A stretch of 15,442 bases of DNA from SVTX01 sp045653805. Lineage in GTDB: Bacteria; Bacillota; Clostridia; Oscillospirales; CAG-272. The notes beneath the pieces were generated by a model. The model searched no databases. It was given only the letters and a program-made list of their open reading frames with translations, and was not told the origin of the DNA. Every line of letters begins with the position of its first letter. Within the stretch, counting starts at the first letter, position 1. Below, in pieces: positions 5,045 to 12,120 of the stretch. The position numbers and the translations under genes were made by a program. The stretch is taken from the NCBI GenBank assembly GCA_045653805.1, contig JAZOMF010000012.1:1-15442 (forward strand), in the 5' to 3' direction.

Positions 5045-6119
5045 CTTTATCTCATCGCTGACGGTAGCATTTGCGGTTATACTTTTGGGCTATGCAATTG
5101 GGAAAATCCGATTTTGTAACGTATCGCTCGATTTATCAGCCATCCTTTTGGTTGCCATAATGTCGGGATTGGTTATATCGAAATTTGATCCGAACTTAAT
5201 GGATGCGAATTTCAATAACGCAATGAGCGCATATTCAAGTCTGGGAACAGCAATATTCGTATCTGTTATAGGTATAACGTCTGGGTTCTCTTTGAAGCTA
5301 TCGTCAAAAAAGACGGTATTGTATTTTCTAATAGGCTGTATAGCTGTTCTTGTTGGCTTTGCGGTGACGTCTCTGATAGGATATATAGATACCGAAACGG
5401 ATAAGTCGTTACTACTTGGGATTTTGAGCGGCGCGCTGACAAGCACACCGGGACTTTCGGTAATATCCGAGCGACATGACTTGATTGCAGAAAGATGCGT
5501 GATAGGATATGGAGTATCTTATATACTCGGAGTCGTTATAGTCGTTATTGTAGCTCAACTTTCAGGAAGAAGCATACTAAAAAAAGAATGTTCCGAAAGA
5601 GGAAAAACAGTAGTAACTGTCACAGACGGAACGTGGGGGCTTATATTAATAGCGATATGCGCTTTAATTGGTGAGATATTTGGAAAACTTTCACTTTTTG
5701 GGTATTCGTTGGGAACGACGGGCGCTGTTTTGATATGTGGTATCATACTTGGCTGCATTATACGCAAATCATCTCATATCAAGGACCGTGTGGAGCAGTC
5801 GTTTCCCATATATCGAAATCTTGGACTTATACTGTTTTTTGTCGGTAACGGAATAACTGCGGGAGCAAGGCTCAAAGCGAATATCAGCATAAAATGGTTT
5901 CTGTACGGAGCTGTCATAACCATAGCATCGGTTGCGATAGTATGGCTGGTATGTAAGATATTAAAGCTTGACATATGTAGTCTTATGGCAGGAGCAATGA
6001 CAAGCACACCGGCACTTGGTGTGCTTGTCAAAAAGGGATATTCCGTTGACTTGACGGCGTATTCTATATCCTACGTCGGCGCACTGCTGACAATAACGAT
6101 AGGAATAAAATTTATTTAA
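5037..6119 (+). CDS. AspT/YidE-type transporter lacking the central TrkA_C domains
   Basis: This is a 360-residue polytopic membrane protein with an internal duplication. Each half has an LGT.IF/LGLILF segment leading to GITSG or GITAG (69-83, 262-276). It then has a TSTP motif (GALTSTPGL at 132-140; GAMTSTPAL at 319-327) and a Y-x-x-SY-x-x-G segment (158-165; 342-348). This is the Asp-Al_Ex (aspartate:alanine exchanger) pattern. Classical members are about 560 residues with two TrkA_C domains in the middle; here the halves are joined by about 25 residues (175-199). The start at ATG 5037 overlaps the phosphoesterase stop by 8 bp. The substrate is unknown. The family call is good, with the missing regulatory part the notable point. 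Confidence 0.75.
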   Translation: MINFISSLTVAFAVILLGYAIGKIRFCNVSLDLSAILLVAIMSGLVISKFDPNLMDANFNNAMSAYSSLGTAIFVSVIGITSGFSLKLSSKKTVLYFLIGCIAVLVGFAVTSLIGYIDTETDKSLLLGILSGALTSTPGLSVISERHDLIAERCVIGYGVSYILGVVIVVIVAQLSGRSILKKECSERGKTVVTVTDGTWGLILIAICALIGEIFGKLSLFGYSLGTTGAVLICGIILGCIIRKSSHIKDRVEQSFPIYRNLGLILFFVGNGITAGARLKANISIKWFLYGAVITIASVAIVWLVCKILKLDICSLMAGAMTSTPALGVLVKKGYSVDLTAYSISYVGALLTITIGIKFI

Positions 6120-6135
6120 AAAACTTTTTTAAAGC

Positions 6136-6167
6136 AGACAGAACCTGTCCGGTTTAAGCTTTATACT
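6136..6167 (+). promoter_or_regulatory. Dyad-linked promoter of operon 2
   Basis: This is the second copy of the operon 1 element. GACAG-AAC-CTGTC lies at 6137-6149, then CCGGTTTAA and a TATACT -10 box at 6162-6167. It is identical to the first copy over 6137-6157 and has the same spacing to the -10. Just after the -10 lies a perfect 14-bp palindrome CTTGCAGCTGCAAG (6171-6184), only half of which (CTTGCAGC) is kept in copy 1. An AT-only 9-bp palindrome at 6115-6133 lies upstream, across the end of the transporter gene. Confidence 0.75.
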
Positions 6168-6227
6168 ATACTTGCAGCTGCAAGAAAACACAAAATTTAT
6201 TAAAAACAAAAAAGAAAGGAAAATATT

Positions 6228-7304
6228 ATGAACCAAAAAGAAAAACAATTATTTTTAAATCTTTGCTCCTTCCTTGATCCCGATAAGGACAAGATAGGAG
6301 GACTAATTGAACAGGGAGCGGCGACTCCCGAGTTGCTTGGTTATCTGTTCGCAAACCGTATGGCAGGTGTTGCCTACGGAGTGCTTGAAAAGACTGAGCT
6401 TCTTTCAAGCGTTGACAGAGAATTCAGAAACTCACTCAAGGGCGCGTGGACTCTCAACGAAAAACTCAATGCGGACTTCTTCGGATGTCTGAATTATCTT
6501 ACTACTCAGCTTGATTCATGCGGAGTTCCGTATGCACTTCTCAAGGGAGCGTATCTGTGCGGTAAGTATCCCGTTGGATACCGTACCTCAAATGATATCG
6601 ACGTACTTATAAATCCCGAGGATGTGGGCAAGGTATCAACCAAACTCAAACTTGCAGGATTTAAGCAGGGATATCTTAAAAACGGTAAGTTTGTCGAAGC
6701 AACAAGACAGCAGATAATCGAATCCAAGATGACACGCGGTGAAACAGTTCCGTTCATTAAAGAGATAAAGCTACCGTACATAAAGTATTTAGAAGTAGAC
6801 CTAAATTTCTCGCTTGATTACAAGAACAGCGACGATGACAGCGTAAGAAAAATGCTTGAAAGAACGCAAACTGTAACGGTGAGAAACGCAAAGGTGCGTA
6901 CGCTTTGCCCCGAGGATTTCTTCCTCCATTTGTGCGCACATCTTTACAAGGAAGCAACAACTGTTCCGTGGATAAGAATGAAGCGTGATATGACGTTTTA
7001 TAAGTACGCTGATATTTATATGCTTATTAGCGAAATGAGCGACGATGCTCAGGACAAGCTACTTGCTACAGCAAATGACAGTTGTTTGGAAAAAGAGTTG
7101 GCGTACTGTCTTGACAGCATAAAATATTTTTTTGATATGCCCGACAGTAGGCTGATGCACTATGTGGAAAAAAGAAATAATGCTGATTTGAATTGCGTAA
7201 TAGCGCCGACAGAAAAGAAGCTATACAGATACATTGAAAATGACGTAGTGAAACGCTTTTTTGCAAAGGACAGAATGAAGCTTCTTAATGAGGTGGACAT
7301 ATGA
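6228..7304 (+). CDS. Nucleotidyltransferase family protein (NTP_transf_5-like)
   Basis: This 358-residue protein belongs to the polymerase-beta-fold nucleotidyltransferases of the uncharacterised NTP_transf_5 group. A helical N-terminal region is followed by ALLKG (103-107). Then comes GYRTSNDIDVLI (117-128), which carries the catalytic DxD (123, 125), and a third acidic residue sits in EVDLNF (189-194). A helical C-terminal domain contains CPEDFFLHLCAHLYKEA (227-243) and YKYADIYML. These enzymes transfer nucleotides to proteins, small molecules or polymers, and the acceptor cannot be read here. The start is ATG 6228 with AGAAAGGA 7 bp upstream. It is the first gene of operon 2, and its stop overlaps the next ATG (ATGA). 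It is presumably cytoplasmic. Confidence 0.78.
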   Translation: MNQKEKQLFLNLCSFLDPDKDKIGGLIEQGAATPELLGYLFANRMAGVAYGVLEKTELLSSVDREFRNSLKGAWTLNEKLNADFFGCLNYLTTQLDSCGVPYALLKGAYLCGKYPVGYRTSNDIDVLINPEDVGKVSTKLKLAGFKQGYLKNGKFVEATRQQIIESKMTRGETVPFIKEIKLPYIKYLEVDLNFSLDYKNSDDDSVRKMLERTQTVTVRNAKVRTLCPEDFFLHLCAHLYKEATTVPWIRMKRDMTFYKYADIYMLISEMSDDAQDKLLATANDSCLEKELAYCLDSIKYFFDMPDSRLMHYVEKRNNADLNCVIAPTEKKLYRYIENDVVKRFFAKDRMKLLNEVDI

Positions 7305-7969
7305 AGGAATTAAGAATGAAGCCACATAACGAAAAAGGTTGTCTTATTACATTTTGCGGACTTGACGGTTGCGGCAAAAGCACTATGATAAATAAGTTAA
7401 CTCATGAATTAAAGCTACACGGTATAGATCATATGGTAACCAAACAGCCTACGGACGCTATGAGAAATACAGAGATATTCAGAACCTTTATGGACTGTCC
7501 CGACAATAGCGCATACGAATACCGTTCGCTCTCTCTTATGGCGGCGGCAGACCGCATACAGCATACAAATAAAGTTATATTGCCCGCGCTGAATGCAGGC
7601 AAGACCGTCATTTGCGACAGATACTTTTATTCTTGTCTTGCGAATTTAAGGGCAAGAGGCTATACCGATGACAAGTGGATATATGAGATATCCGAAAGTA
7701 TTCCCAAGCCTGACCTTGCATTCTTTATTGATGTGCCGGTCGAAACGGCGGTAGGTAGGGTGAGAATGCGGATCGAGGAGAGGGATCGGTATATCGATAT
7801 GCCGTTACAGTACAATCTAAAAAACGAATATAAGAAAATATGTAAAATGAATCATGGGATACTTCTCAGATCGGATATTGATATTTATATAACATCTTCG
7901 ATAATAAGAAATTATGCTCGTGAATGCTTAAAAAATGAATTTAGTAAAGGAGAAAATTATGACTGCTGA
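7301..7969 (+). CDS. Thymidylate-kinase-like P-loop NTPase
   Basis: This is a 222-residue P-loop kinase most like dTMP kinase. The Walker A motif GLDGCGKST is at 20-28. A KQPTD region (48-52) stands where TMK has its REPG loop. Next come CDRYFYS (105-111) and the Walker-B-type strand AFFIDVPVETAVGRV (140-154). A lid with RIEERDRYI (157-165) follows. TMK usually phosphorylates dTMP, but the changed substrate loop and the setting between a nucleotidyltransferase and an ACP suggest another substrate. ATG 7301 overlaps the previous stop by 4 bp; an alternative ATG at 7316 has AAGGA upstream and would trim five residues. The fold is confident; the substrate is unknown. Confidence 0.82.
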   Translation: MKELRMKPHNEKGCLITFCGLDGCGKSTMINKLTHELKLHGIDHMVTKQPTDAMRNTEIFRTFMDCPDNSAYEYRSLSLMAAADRIQHTNKVILPALNAGKTVICDRYFYSCLANLRARGYTDDKWIYEISESIPKPDLAFFIDVPVETAVGRVRMRIEERDRYIDMPLQYNLKNEYKKICKMNHGILLRSDIDIYITSSIIRNYARECLKNEFSKGENYDC

Positions 7970-8225
7970 TATGATAAAAAAACAGGTTGTTGAGATACTG
8001 GAGGAGTTGTGTACGGAAAAGATATCAGACCTATCGGTACAGCTTCTGGGAGAGCTGGCTATGGATAGCTTACGCATGGTAATGCTGCTCATAATGATAG
8101 AAGATGCCTTTGAGATAGAGCTTGATGAGTCGGATATGAATCCTTATTCTCTTATAACCGTTCAGGATGTAATAGATCTTGTTTCAAAGTATGTATCAGA
8201 AGAAGGGGGGGAGAAAAATGGCTAA
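7959..8225 (+). CDS. Acyl carrier protein
   Basis: This is an 88-residue carrier protein that would hold an acyl or aminoacyl group as a thioester on 4'-phosphopantetheine. The attachment site is the serine in AMDSLRMV (Ser37). It is followed by the acidic helix IEDAFEIELDESDM and the TVQDVIDLVSKY helix, typical of ACPs. I chose ATG 7959 because AAAGGAG lies 6 bp upstream; an in-frame ATG at 7935 would put the SD inside the gene. It overlaps the kinase gene by 11 bp and the following gene by 8 bp. The loading partner is probably the AMP-forming ligase at 9216 and the receiving enzyme the protein at 8218. No phosphopantetheinyl transferase is in the window. Confidence 0.88.
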   Translation: MTADMIKKQVVEILEELCTEKISDLSVQLLGELAMDSLRMVMLLIMIEDAFEIELDESDMNPYSLITVQDVIDLVSKYVSEEGGEKNG

Positions 8226-9219
8226 ATGTGTTCAGTTACCATTTGAAGTGCCGACTTTTGCTACTGTTCAGGCTTCGGGCGCAGCAGAGCTTGCAATGCT
8301 CGGTCATCCGAATGCGTATAAGCAGATGTTAAATCAAGCTACAAGTATCTGCTGTACAAGAAGATTCATTAAAGGCTTTACGACACCTCAAACGTCGATA
8401 CCTAACATTTTCATACATTCATATAGGTTTATTGAGCGATACGGAATAAATTTTCGTTACGTTTATGATTTTTGTATGGATATTATAAGATCCGCTCTTG
8501 ATGAGGGAATGTACATATATTACGGCGGCGTAGATGATTTTTATCTCCCCTGTAAAAGCTGGTACGGTACGAGGCATATGCACCACGACGGAGTTATATG
8601 CGGATATGACGATAATGATGAAACTGTCAGTATAGCAGCTCACGACATAAATTGGGTGTACAGACTTATTCGAATACCTCAGAAATGTTTTTTAGAGGGA
8701 TTAAGAGCGTCACTTGATGAAAAGCATTATGGAAATATGGTTTTATATAAGCTCAGAGAGAATACCGAAGCGGAAATAAACGAAAAAGAAATGCTTAAAT
8801 TTTTGAAGGAATATATGGACTCCAGCTTTGAAAAATATCCGACAGACAAAGACGGTGAGGTGAGAGGTATAGTGGTACACGATTATCTTGCTATGTATAT
8901 AGACAAGCTGCGAGACGGAAGTATTCACTATGAAAAGATGGATTGGCGTGCCTTGCGTCCCGTATGGGAGCATAAGAAGTGTATGCTTGAAAGAATTCAG
9001 ACGGTAGAGAATAAAAACAGCTGGGGAAATGCTTTGAGCGAACGTTATGCGCCTGTGGTTGAAAAGGCGAACCGTATAAGAATGATGTACGCCATGTACC
9101 ATAAGAACCATAACGATAAGTTACTTGACAAGATACATGACGGACTTCTTGAGCTTGCCGTGAGTGATAAAGAGCTTATCGGTGAATTTATTGACAGATT
9201 AGAGGAGCTTGTAAAATGA
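8218..9219 (+). CDS. BtrH_N / C39-peptidase-like protein, putative ACP-dependent acyltransferase
   Basis: This 333-residue protein resembles the BtrH N-terminal family. That family has a C39-peptidase-like fold, and BtrH itself moves an acyl group from an ACP to an amine in butirosin synthesis. Supporting features are a Cys pair in TSICCTRRF (45-46), then MHHDGVICGYDD (121-132), and HDINWVYRLI with a conserved-looking HD (142-143). These could supply Cys, His and Asp. The C-terminal 170 residues are helical and charged. I start at ATG 8218, after a G-rich SD and overlapping the ACP stop by 8 bp; an upstream in-frame ATG at 8179 lies in the ACP gene and is less likely. Being between an ACP and its probable ligase supports acyl transfer. 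The family match is from memory of motifs only, so it is moderate. Confidence 0.5.
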   Translation: MAKCVQLPFEVPTFATVQASGAAELAMLGHPNAYKQMLNQATSICCTRRFIKGFTTPQTSIPNIFIHSYRFIERYGINFRYVYDFCMDIIRSALDEGMYIYYGGVDDFYLPCKSWYGTRHMHHDGVICGYDDNDETVSIAAHDINWVYRLIRIPQKCFLEGLRASLDEKHYGNMVLYKLRENTEAEINEKEMLKFLKEYMDSSFEKYPTDKDGEVRGIVVHDYLAMYIDKLRDGSIHYEKMDWRALRPVWEHKKCMLERIQTVENKNSWGNALSERYAPVVEKANRIRMMYAMYHKNHNDKLLDKIHDGLLELAVSDKELIGEFIDRLEELVK

Positions 9220-10586
9220 CGTTATGGAAATACATAAAGGAAAAAATGTTAGAGCACCCGACACAGACAGTAAATGAAAACGACGCTGCTATGACCTTTG
9301 AGGAGCTTTGCATATTTGCCGAGAGCTACGCTAAAAAATTGACAGCCGACTATTACGGAATACTTTGCAGTTCCGAGCTGGCAACGGCTATGGCTTTGCT
9401 GTCTTGTATGGCGGCAGGAAAGCCTGCTGTCATAATGCCTACGAGATACGGACGGGAAACCTATGAAAGGATATGGGACAGAGCAGACCCGCCCTGCATT
9501 ATTACAGATACGAGCGGGGGGTTATCTATTATTCCTGTGTCTTCCTCAGACCGTCCAAAAACTCCTGAGAAAGACATTGCCATTATACTGTATACATCGG
9601 GAAGCACGGGAGAACCCAAGGGAGTTATGCTGAGCAACAGCAACATTATCTGTAATATAAAAGACATACGCTCATATTTCCCTGTTACAACGAAGGATAC
9701 CATTCTTATATCAAGACCGCTTTACCACTCATCGGTGCTGACGGGTGAGTTCTTGGCGTCACTCTGTGCGGGTGCAAGAATAGTTTTTACATCGGAGCCT
9801 TTTCAGCCTTTAAATATAATCAATTTGCTTAAAGAGACGAAAGCTACCGTATACGGAAACACGCCTACGCTCATAGCAACCATGTCAAGATTTATACGAA
9901 AGCCTAGGGAGCTGTCAGTGAGACTTTTATCGGTAAGCGGAGAGTGTATGACGGAGGGAATGGCAAGAGCTATCCGCAAGGCGTTCCCCAATGCGGATAT
10001 ATTTTGCGGATACGGCATGTCTGAGGCGTCGCCGAGGATAGCGTATCTTCCCGCGGAAGATTTTGACGAGGATCCTACCTGCGCGGGGGTCGCTCTGCCG
10101 TCTGTCAAAATAAGAATTGTAAGATCTGACGGAAACGATGCGGCTAAGGGTGAGAGCGGCGAGATATTGGTAAAGGGTGATAACGTGATGGTAGGATATT
10201 TTGATGATAAGAAACGAACCGAAGCTGTAAAAAGACACGGCTGGCTTCATACTGGAGATATCGGATATTTTGACAAGAGGAGCTGGTTGTATATCAAGGG
10301 CAGAAAGGACGATATGATAATTCGAGCGGGTATGAATATATATCCCGCAGAGCTTGAAAGCCGTCTGTCTGACGACACTCGTGTTAAAGATATACTTGTC
10401 TACGGCTATGAAAAAGGTGGAACACAGGAGATAGGTATGTATATAAGCGGCACTTTTGTTACTGTCGGCGAGGTGTTTGATCTTTGTCGAAAGCGATTGC
10501 CAGCCTATCAGTTACCGTCAAGGATTGAGATACTGGACGAGCTTCCAAAAAACAAATCCGGGAAATTAAGAAGGAGGATATCATAA
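9216..10586 (+). CDS. AMP-forming acyl/aminoacyl ligase (ANL superfamily)
   Basis: This enzyme activates a carboxylic acid with ATP to an acyl-adenylate and loads it onto a thiol, here most likely the ACP at 7959. Motifs are clear: the P-loop YTSGSTGEPKG (126-136), GYGMSE (265-270), HTGD (345-348), GRKDDMI (362-368), NIYPAELE (374-381), and the C-terminal catalytic lysine in NKSGK (Lys450). At 456 residues it is shorter than most relatives, mainly in the N-terminal region, but both subdomains are present. It has no fused carrier domain. The start ATG 9216 overlaps the upstream stop (ATGA). The acid it uses cannot be predicted with confidence. Confidence 0.92.
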   Translation: MTLWKYIKEKMLEHPTQTVNENDAAMTFEELCIFAESYAKKLTADYYGILCSSELATAMALLSCMAAGKPAVIMPTRYGRETYERIWDRADPPCIITDTSGGLSIIPVSSSDRPKTPEKDIAIILYTSGSTGEPKGVMLSNSNIICNIKDIRSYFPVTTKDTILISRPLYHSSVLTGEFLASLCAGARIVFTSEPFQPLNIINLLKETKATVYGNTPTLIATMSRFIRKPRELSVRLLSVSGECMTEGMARAIRKAFPNADIFCGYGMSEASPRIAYLPAEDFDEDPTCAGVALPSVKIRIVRSDGNDAAKGESGEILVKGDNVMVGYFDDKKRTEAVKRHGWLHTGDIGYFDKRSWLYIKGRKDDMIIRAGMNIYPAELESRLSDDTRVKDILVYGYEKGGTQEIGMYISGTFVTVGEVFDLCRKRLPAYQLPSRIEILDELPKNKSGKLRRRIS

Positions 10587-11278
10587 TGACAGAATATGAA
10601 AAGAAAATTATGCTTACTAAGGATGAGTACGAATATCTTTTAAAGTTATTTGAAAAATTGCAACCGTCACGTCAGATACAACATACAAAGCAAATAAACT
10701 ATTATTTTGATACTGACGCTCTTGAAATGAACAGAAAAAACATTACGTGCCGAATTCGGATCAAGAATGGGCAATACAAAGGCATAATGAAATGTCATTT
10801 TCCTAACACAGACAAAAGTATGGAAGGGGAGATGGAATTATACGATGGGTTGAATAACAATTCATTCATTGATATGGGGCTGAAGTTATTTGGCAATATG
10901 GTAACTGAACGTTGCATTGTTATGGAAGCCTCCGGTTGTAAGGTCGTATTGGATAAAAACGAATATCTCGGTACGATAGACTATGAACTCGAAGTTGAGT
11001 ATGATCCCGAAAATGAAATTGTAGCACGTATTGTCTTTCATTATTTGGCAAATGAGATTACGCAGAAACATCGAATGAGAGAACATGTGGAAGATCCTGT
11101 GATCTCCAAAGCCACGCCAAGCAAATCGAGTAGATTTTTTGATAAATATACTATCATTAATCAAAAAAAACAGACAAAATTATCCGAAATGGCAGATCGG
11201 GAGGAATGCTGTTGCGCAGCATACGGACCCGAAAATCGCGATCCGGATGCATATTTAAAAAAATATACTGAAAATTAA
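10586..11278 (+). CDS. CYTH-domain triphosphate tunnel protein
   Basis: CYTH proteins form a beta-barrel tunnel that binds triphosphates with metal ions; members act on ATP, thiamine triphosphate or inorganic triphosphate. This 230-residue protein starts with the signature ExExK (Glu3, Glu5, Lys7 in TEYEKK). It continues with INYYFDT (37-43), CRIRIKNGQYKGIMK (55-69), MEGEMEL (79-85) and IDYELEVEYD (131-140). KSSR (180-183) closes the barrel residues. After about residue 190 comes a tail with EECCCAAYGP not usual for the family. The start ATG 10586 overlaps the ligase stop by one base (TAATG), with AAGGAGG upstream. Its place in an acyl-transfer operon suggests it senses or hydrolyses a nucleotide-type intermediate, but that is a guess. 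Confidence 0.85.
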   Translation: MTEYEKKIMLTKDEYEYLLKLFEKLQPSRQIQHTKQINYYFDTDALEMNRKNITCRIRIKNGQYKGIMKCHFPNTDKSMEGEMELYDGLNNNSFIDMGLKLFGNMVTERCIVMEASGCKVVLDKNEYLGTIDYELEVEYDPENEIVARIVFHYLANEITQKHRMREHVEDPVISKATPSKSSRFFDKYTIINQKKQTKLSEMADREECCCAAYGPENRDPDAYLKKYTEN

Positions 11279-11301
11279 AAATATAGAAAGGAAAAAATAT
11301 T

Positions 11302-12108
11302 ATGGCATGTAGAAATACATACAGAAACAGAATTATGATTAACAGTGTTGAAGGAACACAGCATAAAATAACCGAGCCCGTGGTGGCTCAAAAGGTGTCG
11401 CGCCTTTTCTTTGGCGTTGATTCCAAAATCCAAGCAGATGATCTGCTTCAGAACAATATAGATATGTTTGAATGGGTCGTACGAAATAAGATCCCACCTA
11501 ATTTCTATGGAAGAAATATTGTGGGCGAAAACGCGCTCACCAAAAAGGAGATAGACTTTTTGCATATCAGGGGTACTAAAATAGCCGCAATATACAGAGA
11601 TGCGGGCGAAAAGAAAAAAGAGGAAGCTGGAATTGCTGTTGCCAAGAAGACTATTGAAGTGGCGAGAAAGCTTGAAATACCTGCGGAAACAGCGATCTTC
11701 CTTGAAATAGCCGACGGAGAGGCGGTTACGAGAGACTTCCTTCGTGGATTTGCAAAAACGCTCATCTCCGTAGGCTATACTCCCGCGTTCAAGGCGAACA
11801 CCGATGCGAAGTACGTATTTGACCGCGAGTTCAGCAGAGGCTTACAGACCGATAAGGAAGTGTTCAATAAATGTCTTATTTGGGCGGTATCGCCTACTCT
11901 TTCCGAGTACGATGGTATGACTACCACGCACCTTATACATCCCGATGTGTGGAGACCATTTGCGCCCTCGGGTATTACCAGAGAGCAGATCGCTGTATGG
12001 CAGTACGGAAAGAACTGCCACCCCATAGCTGACGATGGGGGAAAGAAAACAACGTTTGATCTAAACCTCGTCAGAAACATAGACGTAATTATCAATAAAA
12101 TGTTTTAA
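11302..12108 (+). CDS. DUF1906 / Rv2525c-like glycoside-hydrolase-fold protein
   Basis: This 268-residue protein resembles the DUF1906 domain, a TIM-barrel related to GH25 lysozymes. Segments in order are GVDSKIQADDL (38-48), FEWVV then FYGRNIV (68-74), IAAIYRDAG (94-102), and AIFLEIAD (131-138), whose Glu and Asp are the best catalytic candidates. After these come GYTPAFKANTDAKYVF (158-173), IWAVSPT (193-199), IAVWQYGKNC (230-239) and FDLNLV. No signal peptide is visible, so export would need a holin or similar path. The start ATG 11302 has AGAAAGGA 9 bp upstream and lies 23 bp after the CYTH gene. It could be a cell-wall-acting partner of the holin pair in operon 1. The fold call is likely; enzymatic activity is not shown. 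Confidence 0.68.
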   Translation: MACRNTYRNRIMINSVEGTQHKITEPVVAQKVSRLFFGVDSKIQADDLLQNNIDMFEWVVRNKIPPNFYGRNIVGENALTKKEIDFLHIRGTKIAAIYRDAGEKKKEEAGIAVAKKTIEVARKLEIPAETAIFLEIADGEAVTRDFLRGFAKTLISVGYTPAFKANTDAKYVFDREFSRGLQTDKEVFNKCLIWAVSPTLSEYDGMTTTHLIHPDVWRPFAPSGITREQIAVWQYGKNCHPIADDGGKKTTFDLNLVRNIDVIINKMF

Positions 12109-12120
12109 GGAGAAAATAAA

